Shown here: in pieces, positions 45,704 through 54,354 of the stretch
Position numbering within the stretch: position 1 is the stretch's first letter
Layout of the letters: each line of letters begins with the position of its first letter
From: a halophilic archaeon
GTDB taxonomy: Archaea > Halobacteriota > Halobacteria > Halobacteriales > Haladaptataceae
Length of the DNA stretch: 64,000 nt
Direction: 5' to 3'
Assembly: GCA_003298465.1 (NCBI GenBank)
Contig: QNGA01000002.1
Span: forward strand, 310,001-374,000
Notes under the pieces: model-generated
What the model saw: only the letters and a program-made list of their open reading frames with translations
What the model was told of the DNA's origin: nothing
Database searches by the model: none
Made by a program: the position numbers and the translations under genes

Positions 45704-46255
45704 GCGGGATAATCTCTTCAGGTGACACCGGTGGCGGGCCGGGTTGAATTAGTCGGCCCCTTGGAATCCCCAGCTGCTGATACAAACGGCCTGTTGAATA
45801 GAGAGGACGGGCCTCGTTTCGATGCGGAACGACAGCCTGTTTATTCTGCCAATGACGATGCGAAACCGATATCTCGGCCCAAGACAACGCAGAGAAGTTC
45901 ACTGCTGAGGTCGGCCAGTGGACCGACCACACGATCAACGTCGACACTCCGTGGACAGCCTGTGAGTACAGCACCGTCTCCAGCCGCTTTTTCTCGTCGA
46001 CGCTGCGAGCGACCGGCTGCTCATCTATTACTACGAGGACCGGAATCCAGTTAGCATTTCTTCGTTCTCCGTCTTCCTTAACTGCGTGTTATGAGTGGAA
46101 GCTGGCCGATGAGAACCGACTAGAGATCAGTTATATGTCATTAAATGCGTTGTACCCCGTCCGTTCAAATTACACTCCTATTGTAGCAGTGTTCACTTAA
46201 TAATCAGTCATTGTGAGGACGGGATTACTTGAGGGGCGACACGAGACTCTCACCA
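45704..46255. other. Intergenic region with worn sequence
   Basis: There is no supported gene in 552 bases. At 45782-45815 a right end of the MITE-like family is visible (acaaacggcctgttgaatag, then agagg). Between 45880 and 46060 a plus-strand stretch reads DNAEKFTAEVGQWTDHTINV and onward without a start; it might be an old coding fragment. Confidence 0.4.
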
Positions 46256-46681
46256 ATGGAATTCGCCGAAATGGATTCGGCCGTTTCGTTCGGCTTGCTT
46301 ACGATGGTGACGTGGGGAATCTGGATCATCTTGGGCAACGCTGCGTCGGAATCCATCGACCCCAGGACTGCAGCTGCCATCTCGTATCTCACAGCGGGAC
46401 TCCTTGCACTCGGATTTATCGTCGTTTCAGACGCATCGGTCGCCGTTACTGCGAGGGGAGGGTTGCTTGCTGGCGTGGCCGGACTGTTCGCCGGAATCGG
46501 CCTTATTTCGATGTACGTCGGGTTCGCTCAAGGGTCGACGACGGTCGTCTCAACTCTCGGTGCCATGTACTTCGTCGTCGCAGCCATCATCGGTATGGTC
46601 GTCCTCGGAGACGAGGTGACGATAACCAAATTTGCCGGCATCGCGTTCGCAGTTGTTGGCGTTGTCTTGGTTGCTCGATAG
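46256..46681 (+). CDS. EamA-type small membrane transporter
   Basis: A 141-residue protein with four helices in the EamA/drug-metabolite-transporter half-unit form: SFGLLTMVTWGIWIILGNAA, then AISYLTAGLLALGFIVV, GVAGLFAGIGLISMYVGFA and the ending FAGIAFAVVGVVLVAR. EamA half-proteins work as dimers. I chose the ATG at 46256 with MEFAEMDSAVSF; a second ATG at 46271 is possible. It could export small organic molecules; the substrate is unknown. Confidence 0.75.
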   Translation: MEFAEMDSAVSFGLLTMVTWGIWIILGNAASESIDPRTAAAISYLTAGLLALGFIVVSDASVAVTARGGLLAGVAGLFAGIGLISMYVGFAQGSTTVVSTLGAMYFVVAAIIGMVVLGDEVTITKFAGIAFAVVGVVLVAR

Positions 46682-46852
46682 ATCGCCTCTACACAGTGGT
46701 CGGAAAACAGTACTGCCGGATAGGAACGAACTAAAGCTTGTCTTCAACCTGGGAGAGCAGGCAATCCGCCCACACGTTGGTGTTTACAGTTGTTAAGTGG
46801 GGTACTCCGTTGGCGTTCCGCTGTCACTCTTATTAACCGATTTAGTCGTCTT

Positions 46853-47092
46853 CTATCCTCGAAAGTCGGTGCCGTCTATGCGGCCTGTATTCAGTAGTGG
46901 CTGACCGATGGAGCCGTGTTTCGTTCCGAACGTCGACCCGACACCCGTGTGGGTCGCCGCCGTCGTCTCCGTCAACCCGTATCCTTCCGACATCTCGACG
47001 GCGACCGCGGCGCCGCGGCGGTCAGCAGTCGCTTCGAAGAGGCGAGCAACGTTGTCCGCCTCGGTGGCTCGAAGGGATTCTGGTGTATCCAC
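46853..47092 (-). pseudogene. Acyl-CoA synthetase remnant with an internal deletion
   Basis: The minus strand starts MDTPESLRATEADNVARLFE, then ATADRRGAAVAVE, a proper acyl-CoA synthetase N-terminus. It then jumps directly to EGYGLTETTAATHTGVG, GTKHGSIGQPLLNT, which in intact enzymes lies roughly 250 residues later (the conserved YGLTET motif). Both the intervening region and the C-terminal domain are missing. A matching synthetase C-terminus appears at about 54212-54286. The upstream 46682-46852 holds nothing else. Confidence 0.6.
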
Positions 47093-47221
47093 ATCATCTG
47101 GTGTACGCTATCGCACATTATCTTAACGGAGGTAGAGGTATGGGGTGTATTTATTAACGTTGGCGGAGAAGGAGAGTGGTGTATTAACGATGATAACGGC
47201 AATTGCGGGACGAGGTGGAGC

Positions 47222-47998
47222 ATGACGAACGACCGGTTCGACGTCGAGGGACAGACGGTCATCGTCACGGGAGCGTCGAGCGGTATCGGACGCGAGATCG
47301 CCGAACAGTTCGCTCAAGAGGGCGCCGACGTCGTCGTCTGCTCGCGCGAACAGGGGAACGTCGACCCGGTCGCGGAGACGATAAACGAGGCGGACGGCGG
47401 CACCGCCATCGCCGTCGAGTGCGACGTCACCGACCGGGACGCCGTCGACGCGCTCGTCGAGGCGACGGTCGACGAGTTTGGAAGCATCGACTGTCTCGTC
47501 AACAACGCGGGCGCGAGCTTCATGGCCCCGTTCGAGGACGTCAGTCCGAACGGCTGGAAGACCATCGTCGACATCAACCTGACCGGGACGTACCACTGCA
47601 CACAGGTCGCCGGAGAACACATGCGTCAGGACGACGGCGGCACCGTCATCAACTTGGCGAGCGTCGCCGGACAACGCGGATCGCCGATGATGAGCCACTA
47701 CGGCGCTGCGAAGGCGGCAGTCATCAACCTCACGACGACGCTCGCCTACGAGTGGGCGAGCGACGACGTGCGGGTGAACGCGATCGCGCCCGGATTCGTC
47801 GCCACGCCGGGGGTCGAATCGCAGATGGGCGTCTCCGCCGACGACATCGACCGGGACGAGGTCGAACGACGGATCGGGACGTCCGCGGAGATAGCAGACG
47901 TCGCGCAGTTCCTCGCCAGCTCCGCGAGCTCCTATCTCGTCGGGGAGACTATCACTGCACAGGGCGTCCCGCGCATCGAGGAGACGCCGGAGGTGTAG
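47222..47998 (+). CDS. Short-chain dehydrogenase/reductase
   Basis: A 258-residue classical SDR. The cofactor motif is TVIVTGASSGIGREIAEQF, the NNAG motif is CLVNNAGASFMAP, and the catalytic Ser and Tyr-x-x-x-Lys are at NLASVAGQRGSPMMSHYGAAKAAV. Substrate could be a hydroxyacyl or sugar ketone. A longer frame runs upstream, but the ATG at 47222 follows the purine-rich gaggtggagc and starts where homology begins. It is the first gene before the liv operon, likely a beta-ketoacyl/3-hydroxyacyl oxidoreductase role in the catabolic island. Confidence 0.9.
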   Translation: MTNDRFDVEGQTVIVTGASSGIGREIAEQFAQEGADVVVCSREQGNVDPVAETINEADGGTAIAVECDVTDRDAVDALVEATVDEFGSIDCLVNNAGASFMAPFEDVSPNGWKTIVDINLTGTYHCTQVAGEHMRQDDGGTVINLASVAGQRGSPMMSHYGAAKAAVINLTTTLAYEWASDDVRVNAIAPGFVATPGVESQMGVSADDIDRDEVERRIGTSAEIADVAQFLASSASSYLVGETITAQGVPRIEETPEV

Positions 47999-48170
47999 CG
48001 GGCGCTCGACGCTCTCCCCGTAGTTTTTCTTCGGCACGACGAGCGACGCGTCGAGAGCGTTCGAGTTCGCTCTGTACGTTTCCCTTCGACCGAGGAACGG
48101 TGAGGCGGTAGCGTTCGCCGTGGCCGTGATGCGGCCCGTCGTCCGTCTCCCTTGTCGTGTGATACCAACC

Positions 48171-48182
48171 CTTATATTTAAG
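48171..48182 (+). promoter_or_regulatory. TATA-like box for the liv operon
   Basis: The sequence cttatatttaag lies about 35 bases upstream of the livK-like ATG at 48212. It is the clearest AT-rich box in the 210 bases between the SDR gene and the transporter operon. Confidence 0.55.
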
Positions 48183-48211
48183 TCGAACCTCTCCGATACC
48201 CAACCCAGAGA

Positions 48212-49555
48212 ATGGTTAACGATAGTAAACAAACACCTAAAGTACCGAGCAATGGTAAAGATAATGGAAGCAGAGGGCGAACAGAGGAAGAATCTCAGAC
48301 GTCGTCACGGCGGGCACTGTTGAAGACGACGGGCGTCGTGGGAACCGTGGGTCTCGCCGGCTGTCTCGGTAGCGGCAGTGGAGGCGGCGGTCCGTCAGGC
48401 CCGGTGAAAATCGGAGTACTCGCCCCCGAGCCCTCGAAAAACCCCATCGGCGGGTCCATCGCAAACGGTGCGAAACTCGCCGCCAAGCAGCTCAACCAGA
48501 ACGGGGGCGTGCTCGGAAAAAACGTGAAGGTAATCGTCAAAGACACCAAGGAAGATCCGTCGACGGGCAAGTCCAAGTATCAGGAACTTACCGTCGGAGA
48601 GAGCGTCGACTTCACGACCGGCATATTCACCAGCGAAGTGCTGCTGAACGCGATGGATTCCATCGCACAGCAACAGACCGTCCACATGGGGACCGGCGCG
48701 GCGACCCCGGAAGCGACCACGAAGGTCAAACACGACTACGAGAAGTACAAGTACTTCTTCCGGACCGGCCCGGTCAACTCCCACTACCTCGGCACGAACA
48801 TGGTCGACTTCGCGAAATCCCAGTTCGACTCGATGGGCTGGAACTCCGTTGCCGTTCTCGCCGAGGACTACACGTGGACGAAGCCGGTCACGAGCGTCCT
48901 TGAGAACAAACTCAGCGACACAGGCGTCGACGTTCCCATCACCAAGCGGTACGCAAGCGGAACGAAGAACTTCTCGTCCATCTACGACGACATCGAGAGT
49001 GCCGGCGTGGACGCCACGTACGTCGTCATGGCCCACACCGGGACGGCCGCGGTCGTCCAGTGGAAGAAGCAACAGCGCCAGTTCGAGTTCGGCGGCATCC
49101 ACGTCCCGATGCAGTTCCCGTCCTACTACGGGTCGGTCGACGGCGCCTGCCGCTACGCGCTCACCCAGAACTCCGCGACGCCGAACGCGAAGGTCACGAA
49201 GAAGACGGTTCCGTTCACGAACAGCTACGAGAAGGAGTACGGCAAGTACCCGGTGTACACGGGCTACATCACGTTCGACGCGGTCAAGCAGTACGCGGCC
49301 GCTGCCAAATCCGCCGATTCTCGGAAGGCCAAGAAGGTGATTCCGAAACTCGAATCGTCCACGTACACGGGGACGACGGGGACTCTGAAGTACTACGGGA
49401 AGAACGAGACGTACCCACACGACGTGGTGTACGGAAAGGACGCCGTCTGGCCAATCTGGCTACAGTGGCAGGAGAACAGCGGAAGCGGCGTCCAGCAGGC
49501 CGTCTGGCCGTCAGACGTCGCCACGGGGTCGTACAAGAAACCGCCATGGATCTGA
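48212..49555 (+). CDS. livK: Branched-chain amino acid-type ABC transporter substrate-binding lipoprotein
   Basis: A 447-residue family 1 periplasmic-type binding protein. The signal has a twin Arg and a lipobox (SRRALLKTTGVVGTVGLAGC), then a Gly/Ser linker. The mature protein begins VKIGVLAPEPSKNPIGGSIA and continues with NGAKLAAKQLNQNGGVLGKN, typical of LivJ/LivK-like proteins. It is first in the livKHMGF operon, nine bases before livH. With acyl-CoA genes following, the ligand may be an organic acid rather than a branched-chain amino acid. Confidence 0.9.
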   Translation: MVNDSKQTPKVPSNGKDNGSRGRTEEESQTSSRRALLKTTGVVGTVGLAGCLGSGSGGGGPSGPVKIGVLAPEPSKNPIGGSIANGAKLAAKQLNQNGGVLGKNVKVIVKDTKEDPSTGKSKYQELTVGESVDFTTGIFTSEVLLNAMDSIAQQQTVHMGTGAATPEATTKVKHDYEKYKYFFRTGPVNSHYLGTNMVDFAKSQFDSMGWNSVAVLAEDYTWTKPVTSVLENKLSDTGVDVPITKRYASGTKNFSSIYDDIESAGVDATYVVMAHTGTAAVVQWKKQQRQFEFGGIHVPMQFPSYYGSVDGACRYALTQNSATPNAKVTKKTVPFTNSYEKEYGKYPVYTGYITFDAVKQYAAAAKSADSRKAKKVIPKLESSTYTGTTGTLKYYGKNETYPHDVVYGKDAVWPIWLQWQENSGSGVQQAVWPSDVATGSYKKPPWI

Positions 49556-49564
49556 ACAGTACCA

Positions 49565-50425
49565 ATGACGGGCATCCTCAACACCGTCGTCAACGCCAGT
49601 CTCATCAGCGCGCTCTACGCGCTCGTCGCCATCGGGTTCACGCTCATCTTCGGCGTCGGCGGCGTGCTCAACCTCAGTCACGGCGCCACCATCACCGTCG
49701 GCGCGTTCACGGCCTACTTCGTCACCAGCGTCCTCGGAGCCAGCATCTGGGTAGCCACGTTCGCGGCGCTCGTCGTGCCAGCCACCTTCGCGGCCGTGCT
49801 GTACCTCGGGTTGATACGCCGCGTTCAGGACGACCCCATCACGGTGATGATTCTGACCCTCGTGACCGCCATCGTCGTCGAGGAGGTCGTCAAGATACTG
49901 GTCGGCACGCAGTCGCGAGCCATCCCGTCGCTCCTCGGCGGCCAACTCGCTCTCCTCGGCGGTGTCCAACGCAACCGGGTGCTGGCGTTCGCGCTCTCCT
50001 GGATCGTCATCGGCGTCCTCTTCGCGCTGGTGAACTACTCCCAGACGGGCAAAGCGATACTCGCGACGAGCATGTCGAACCGCGGCGCGTCGATCGTCGG
50101 CATCGAGACCGATCGGATGTACCTCTACACGTGGGTGATCGCCGGGGCGCTCGCCGGCCTCGCCGGCGTCTTCCTCGGGTCCATCCAGACCGCCGGCTGG
50201 GCGATGGGCAGGAGTCCGCTCGTGCTCTCGTTCTCCATCGTCGTCCTCGGCGGTATCGGCTCCATTCGCGGAAGCCTCATCGGCGCGTACATCATCGGCT
50301 TCCTCGAGGTGTTCACCGTCTCCTACGTGGATTCGAGCCTCAGCGGGCTGGCGTCGCTGGTCGTCCTCGTCGTCATCCTGCTCGTGAAACCGGAGGGCCT
50401 GTTCGGCCGGGAGCTGGCGGAGTGA
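49565..50425 (+). CDS. livH: Branched-chain amino acid-type ABC permease LivH
   Basis: A 286-residue permease with eight helices. ALYALVAIGFTLIFGVGGVL at the N-terminus and SHGATITVGAFTAYF match LivH. The EAA-like loop reads ATSMSNRGASIVGIETDRMY, and the C-terminal helices are AYIIGFLEVFTVSYVDSSLS. Ends four bases before livM. Confidence 0.92.
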   Translation: MTGILNTVVNASLISALYALVAIGFTLIFGVGGVLNLSHGATITVGAFTAYFVTSVLGASIWVATFAALVVPATFAAVLYLGLIRRVQDDPITVMILTLVTAIVVEEVVKILVGTQSRAIPSLLGGQLALLGGVQRNRVLAFALSWIVIGVLFALVNYSQTGKAILATSMSNRGASIVGIETDRMYLYTWVIAGALAGLAGVFLGSIQTAGWAMGRSPLVLSFSIVVLGGIGSIRGSLIGAYIIGFLEVFTVSYVDSSLSGLASLVVLVVILLVKPEGLFGRELAE

Positions 50426-50429
50426 TTCC

Positions 50430-51572
50430 ATGAGCGAAGACGTCGAACGCTCTCGCCGGTTCGAGTTCGTCTCGTTCGCGCCCCGGTACCGGATCGGGGG
50501 TCTGGCGCTCGTCCTGCTCTCGCTCGCGCCGTTCTGGCTCCGGATGCTCCTCGGGGAAGGACAGGGTATCCTGGCGGTCGTCACGCTCACGACCGCGCTC
50601 TTCTTCGCGATGTTCGCGATGAGCTGGGACGTCGTGTCCGGTTACACGGGCCAGATCAGCTTCGGTCACGCCCTGTTCTTCAGTGTCGGCGGCTACGGCT
50701 CCGCCCTGTTGAACCTCGAATTCGGCGTGACACCGGTCGTAGCGATTCTACTGGGGACGGCCTTCGCGGCGCTCGCGGGCGTCCTCATCGGCGTTCCGGC
50801 GCTCCGCCTCGAGGGGCCGTACCTCTCGCTCATCACGCTCGTCGCCCCGCTCATCCTCTTGCAGCTGTTCATCGTGTTCAGCGACACGTTCGGAGGTGAA
50901 CTGGGACTCCCGAGTCCGGAACCAGTGCTACCGGTGTCCGGGTTCACCGGACAGGCCATCGCGGACTACTACGTCGCGTTCGGGCTGTTCGTTCTCATCC
51001 TCGGCATCTTACTCGCGGTGACGCGCTCGGATGCCGGGTCCATCTTCACGGCGATCCGGGAGGACGAAGCGGCCGTCGCGGCCGCCGGCATCAATCCGGC
51101 GAAGTTCAAGATCTTCGCGTTCGTGCTGTCCGCGGCGGTCGGCGGCCTCGCGGGCGCGGTCTTCGTTTACACGGTCGGAAAGCCCCAGCCGAGCCAGTTG
51201 CTCGTGATGAGCGTCAGCGTCGAAGTCATCATCGCGAGCATCGTCGGCGGGATGGGAGCCATCACGGGCGCGGCCTTCGGCGGGTTGTTCTTCAGCCTCT
51301 TCCGCGAATGGCTCTCAACGGTGACGACGACCGTTCCCGTCGTGAACGTCCAGGTCGCGTCGCTGGACCTCCTGCTGTTCTCGCTCGTCACCCTCGCGCT
51401 GCTGTTCTTCCTTCCCGGCGGCCTCCTCCGCTGGGGAATCGAACGCGGACGCCGCGTCGTGAGCGGCGAGCCGAAACCGGTCGCAGACGGAGGGCAGACG
51501 CCGCTCGAACGGACGCTCGACGCTTATCGCGACGCGCTGGAGGCGTTCGGAGGTGAGGACCGTGAGCGCTGA
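50430..51572 (+). CDS. livM: Branched-chain amino acid-type ABC permease LivM
   Basis: A 380-residue permease. LivM features include AMSWDVVSGYTGQISFGHAL near residue 65-85 and the coupling loop AIREDEAAVAAAGINPAKFK. The last 45 residues are a soluble acidic tail. Ends inside the first codons of livG. It pairs with LivH to form the pore. Confidence 0.92.
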   Translation: MSEDVERSRRFEFVSFAPRYRIGGLALVLLSLAPFWLRMLLGEGQGILAVVTLTTALFFAMFAMSWDVVSGYTGQISFGHALFFSVGGYGSALLNLEFGVTPVVAILLGTAFAALAGVLIGVPALRLEGPYLSLITLVAPLILLQLFIVFSDTFGGELGLPSPEPVLPVSGFTGQAIADYYVAFGLFVLILGILLAVTRSDAGSIFTAIREDEAAVAAAGINPAKFKIFAFVLSAAVGGLAGAVFVYTVGKPQPSQLLVMSVSVEVIIASIVGGMGAITGAAFGGLFFSLFREWLSTVTTTVPVVNVQVASLDLLLFSLVTLALLFFLPGGLLRWGIERGRRVVSGEPKPVADGGQTPLERTLDAYRDALEAFGGEDRER

Positions 51573-52320
51573 GTCGGAGCCGTCGGACGGCATCCTCGTC
51601 CTCGACGACCTCCGGAAGGAGTTCGGCGGTCTCACCGCCGTCGACAATCTCAGCATCACCGTGGAGGAAGGCGAAATACTCGGATTCATCGGCCCGAACG
51701 GCGCGGGCAAGTCGACGACGTTCAACTGCGTCACGGGCAAGTACCCCCCGACCGCCGGGACCGTGTGGTACGACGGCGAGGACGTCACCGGCGAGTCACC
51801 GCACGAGATGGTAAGGCGAGGCATGGCACGGACGTTCCAATCGTTCCGGCCGCTCGACGACCGGTCGGTGCGACAGAACGTCGCTATCGCATTAGCCCCG
51901 GACCGAATCTTCTCGCTCTCGGGCCTGCGTGGCGAGACGCTCACCCGTGCGACCGACATCTGCGAGCGCGTGGGACTCGGCGACAGCGTCGACCAGTTCC
52001 CGGACGAGCTCCCGCACGCGGGCCTTCTCCGTCTCGAACTCGCCCGTGCGCTCGCGACCGACCCCGACCTGCTACTCGTCGACGAGCCGTTCGCCGGTCT
52101 GTCTAGTCAGGAGGTCGTCGACCTCTCCGACCTCCTCCGTTCGCTACGGGACGACGGCGTGACGCTCGTGGTCGTCGACCACAACATGCGCGGGCTCCTC
52201 TCGCTCATCGACCGCGCGGTCGTCATCCAGTTCGGCGCGAAGATCGCCGAAGGGACCCCTGAGGAGATTCGAGACGACGAGACCGTCCAAGAAGCGTATC
52301 TCGGGAGTGGTGACCCGTGA
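51562..52320 (+). CDS. livG: Branched-chain amino acid-type ABC ATPase LivG
   Basis: A 252-residue ATPase. Walker A is GPNGAGKSTTFN and Walker B is LLLVDEPFAGL, with a normal D-loop. The ABC signature is unusual: LPHAGLLRLELARALA instead of LSxGQ. The GTG at 51562 was chosen because a strong GGAGGTGA ribosome-binding sequence sits seven bases upstream, inside the livM end. Its TGA overlaps the livF start. Confidence 0.88.
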   Translation: MSAESEPSDGILVLDDLRKEFGGLTAVDNLSITVEEGEILGFIGPNGAGKSTTFNCVTGKYPPTAGTVWYDGEDVTGESPHEMVRRGMARTFQSFRPLDDRSVRQNVAIALAPDRIFSLSGLRGETLTRATDICERVGLGDSVDQFPDELPHAGLLRLELARALATDPDLLLVDEPFAGLSSQEVVDLSDLLRSLRDDGVTLVVVDHNMRGLLSLIDRAVVIQFGAKIAEGTPEEIRDDETVQEAYLGSGDP

Positions 52321-53021
52321 GCGCGGTCGTCTCCGTCGACGACGTCAGTGTCTCGTACGGCGAGGTCGCCGCGCTTCGCGGCATCACCGCGAACGTGCAG
52401 GACGGCGAGATCGTCGGCGTCATCGGACCGAACGGCGCGGGCAAGACCACGCTCGTCGAGACCATCTCCGGGTTCCACGACTACGCCGGACACGTCGAGT
52501 ACCGGAGCGAGGAGGTCGGCGACGCGAGTCCGTCCGACCTCGTCGAAGCCGGACTCGTCCACTGCACCGAGAGCCGCGACCTCTTCGGTCACCTCTCGGT
52601 CGAGGACAACCTCGAACTCGGCGCGTATCGACAGCAGGACGGCGTCGACGACCGCCTCGACTTCGTCTACGAACTGTTCCCGACGCTCGCGGAGCGGACG
52701 CACCAGAACGCCCGCACGCTGAGCGGCGGCGAACAGCAGATGCTCGCCATCGGACGCGCGCTCATGGGCGACCCGGACGTTCTCATCCTCGACGAACCGA
52801 CGCTCGGCCTCGCACCGGTCATACTGCAGGACATCAGCGACGGACTCGACACGATTCGAGATTCCGGCGTGACTGTGCTCCTCGCCGAACAGAACGTGAC
52901 GTTCACGATGAACCACGCCGACCGCGTCTATCTCCTCGAGAACGGAACGATCGAGCGTGAAGGCGACCCCGAGACGCTCCGCGGAGACGAGTATATCCGA
53001 ACGGCCTACCTCGGTGGGTGA
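52317..53021 (+). CDS. livF: Branched-chain amino acid-type ABC ATPase LivF
   Basis: A 234-residue ATPase with Walker A GPNGAGKTTLVE, canonical signature LSGGEQQMLAIGRAL and Walker B VLILDEPTLGLAP. GTG start overlapping the livG stop (GTGA). Last gene of the importer operon; its 3' end overlaps by 16 bases the 3' end of the convergent MaoC gene. Confidence 0.92.
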   Translation: MSAVVSVDDVSVSYGEVAALRGITANVQDGEIVGVIGPNGAGKTTLVETISGFHDYAGHVEYRSEEVGDASPSDLVEAGLVHCTESRDLFGHLSVEDNLELGAYRQQDGVDDRLDFVYELFPTLAERTHQNARTLSGGEQQMLAIGRALMGDPDVLILDEPTLGLAPVILQDISDGLDTIRDSGVTVLLAEQNVTFTMNHADRVYLLENGTIEREGDPETLRGDEYIRTAYLGG

Positions 53022-53962
53022 TCGACGACGGCGGTCGCGTCGCCGTCGACGACCTTCCGGCCATCGTCCGCGACCACTTCCAGCGACGCCGTGACGCGAC
53101 GACCCTCGTCGGCCGCGGCCGTATCCTCGACGCGGCCGTGCACCGAGAGGACGTCGCCGGGGAATGCGCGAGCGGTGAATCGGGTTCGATAGGCTTCGAG
53201 TCGGGCGAGTCCGAACCACTCGCGGAGCAGGCGAGTGCCGACGCCCGCGCTGAACATCCCCTGTGCGAACACGCTTGGGTGGCCGGCGTCGGTGGCGAAC
53301 GGTTCGTCGTAGTGTATCGGGTTGAAGTCGCCGCTCGCGCCGGCGTACCGGACGAAGTCGCGACGTTCCAACGCCGGTAGCTCGACGGTGGGACCGGTCG
53401 CGCCGACCTCGAAGTCAGACTCGGTTTCGGCGGGCGAGCTCTCCCCCTGAGCCGCCTCGCCGTCGTCCGCGGGCGCGCCGTCGGTCTCGATGCGGGTGTT
53501 CCAGGCCGACTGAACGAGATCGCCGCCGTCGGCCTCGTAGAAGTCGGTTCGGAAGACGGCGAACGTCATCGTTCCGCCGTTGTCCCCCGTTCGTTGGTAG
53601 ACGTCTTCGAGCGTCGTGTCGCCGACGAGTTCGTCGCCGACGAACAACGGACGCTCGTACCGGAAGTGCTGTTCGCCGTGGAGGACGAACTCGCGACGGA
53701 AGCCGAGGTCGAACCCGAACTCCGAGCCGATGTCCGGGGGTCGATGGTGCGGAAAGAAGGAGGTTCGAGTGAACGTCGGCGGTGCGGGGATTCGCTCGAA
53801 GCCGGCGTCACGCGCCGCTTGGTCGTCGAAGTACAGCGGGCTTGGATCGTGGATCGCTCGTGCGAACTCGGCGACCTTTCCGGGTTCGACGCGGAATCCC
53901 TCGACCGTGCGGTTGGTCTCCCCGACCTGCGCTTCGACGTCCGTGAGTGGCCGACTCGGCAT
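53006..53962 (-). CDS. Double-hotdog MaoC-family (FAS1-like dehydratase plus MaoC) hydratase
   Basis: A 318-residue protein with two hotdog domains. The N-terminal half (DVEAQVGETNRTVEGFRVEP, then AIHDPSPLYFDDQAARDAGF) is the MaoC-dehydratase N-terminal or FAS1_DH-like domain. The C-terminal half carries RRDFVRYAGASGDFNPIHYD, the MaoC signature with the catalytic Asp-x-x-x-x-His (D-F-N-P-I-H). It would hydrate an enoyl-CoA or dehydrate a hydroxyacyl-CoA. I chose the ATG at 53962. It faces the liv operon tail to tail. Confidence 0.85.
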   Translation of the reverse strand: MPSRPLTDVEAQVGETNRTVEGFRVEPGKVAEFARAIHDPSPLYFDDQAARDAGFERIPAPPTFTRTSFFPHHRPPDIGSEFGFDLGFRREFVLHGEQHFRYERPLFVGDELVGDTTLEDVYQRTGDNGGTMTFAVFRTDFYEADGGDLVQSAWNTRIETDGAPADDGEAAQGESSPAETESDFEVGATGPTVELPALERRDFVRYAGASGDFNPIHYDEPFATDAGHPSVFAQGMFSAGVGTRLLREWFGLARLEAYRTRFTARAFPGDVLSVHGRVEDTAAADEGRRVTASLEVVADDGRKVVDGDATAVVDHPPR

Positions 53963-54091
53963 ACTCGCCCTTCCACTCAAGGCGATAAAAACGTATTTCC
54001 AAAACCGAGCCCCTCCTACTTATGCTAACTTGGTCGGGAGTGGGTTTATCACTGGAAGCTATCGTTCCGAGAATATCAGTGATTGGTAATC

Positions 54092-54286
54092 ATGGCCTCG
54101 ATACGGGGATACGGTTCATACGTCCCACTTTACCGCATCGAGCGGGCCAGCATCGCCGAACAGCATGACGACCATGCCAGCGGCGGTGAGACTGCCGTCC
54201 CGGCATGTGAAGTTCGATTCGTCGACGAGTTGCCGAGAACGACGACGGGAAAGGCCCAGAAGTTCCGGCTCGAAGACAGAGACTGA
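54092..54286 (+). pseudogene. Chimeric scar: HMG-CoA synthase-like start joined to acyl-CoA synthetase end
   Basis: From the ATG at 54092 the frame reads ASIRGYGSYVPLYRIERASI and SGGETAVPA, the N-terminus of haloarchaeal HMG-CoA synthase-like/thiolase-fold proteins. Without a break it continues as EVRFVDELPRTTTGKAQKFR, which is the end of an acyl-CoA synthetase with its conserved TGKxQK lysine. Between the two halves several hundred codons of each parent gene are missing. It is a deletion joint, not a working gene. Confidence 0.65.
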
Positions 54287-54354
54287 CGCGGCTATACTTA
54301 ACTACGGTGGGATTTTAGCGAAGATACTAAACATTGGAACCCCAAGACGGGACT

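Noticed and set aside
46868..46893. Left end of the MITE-like repeat (cggcctgtattcag)
   Set aside because: The bases lie inside the acyl-CoA synthetase remnant and encode its QPLLNTGRI segment, close to the normal QPLPNTxxRI of that family, so the resemblance is probably chance.
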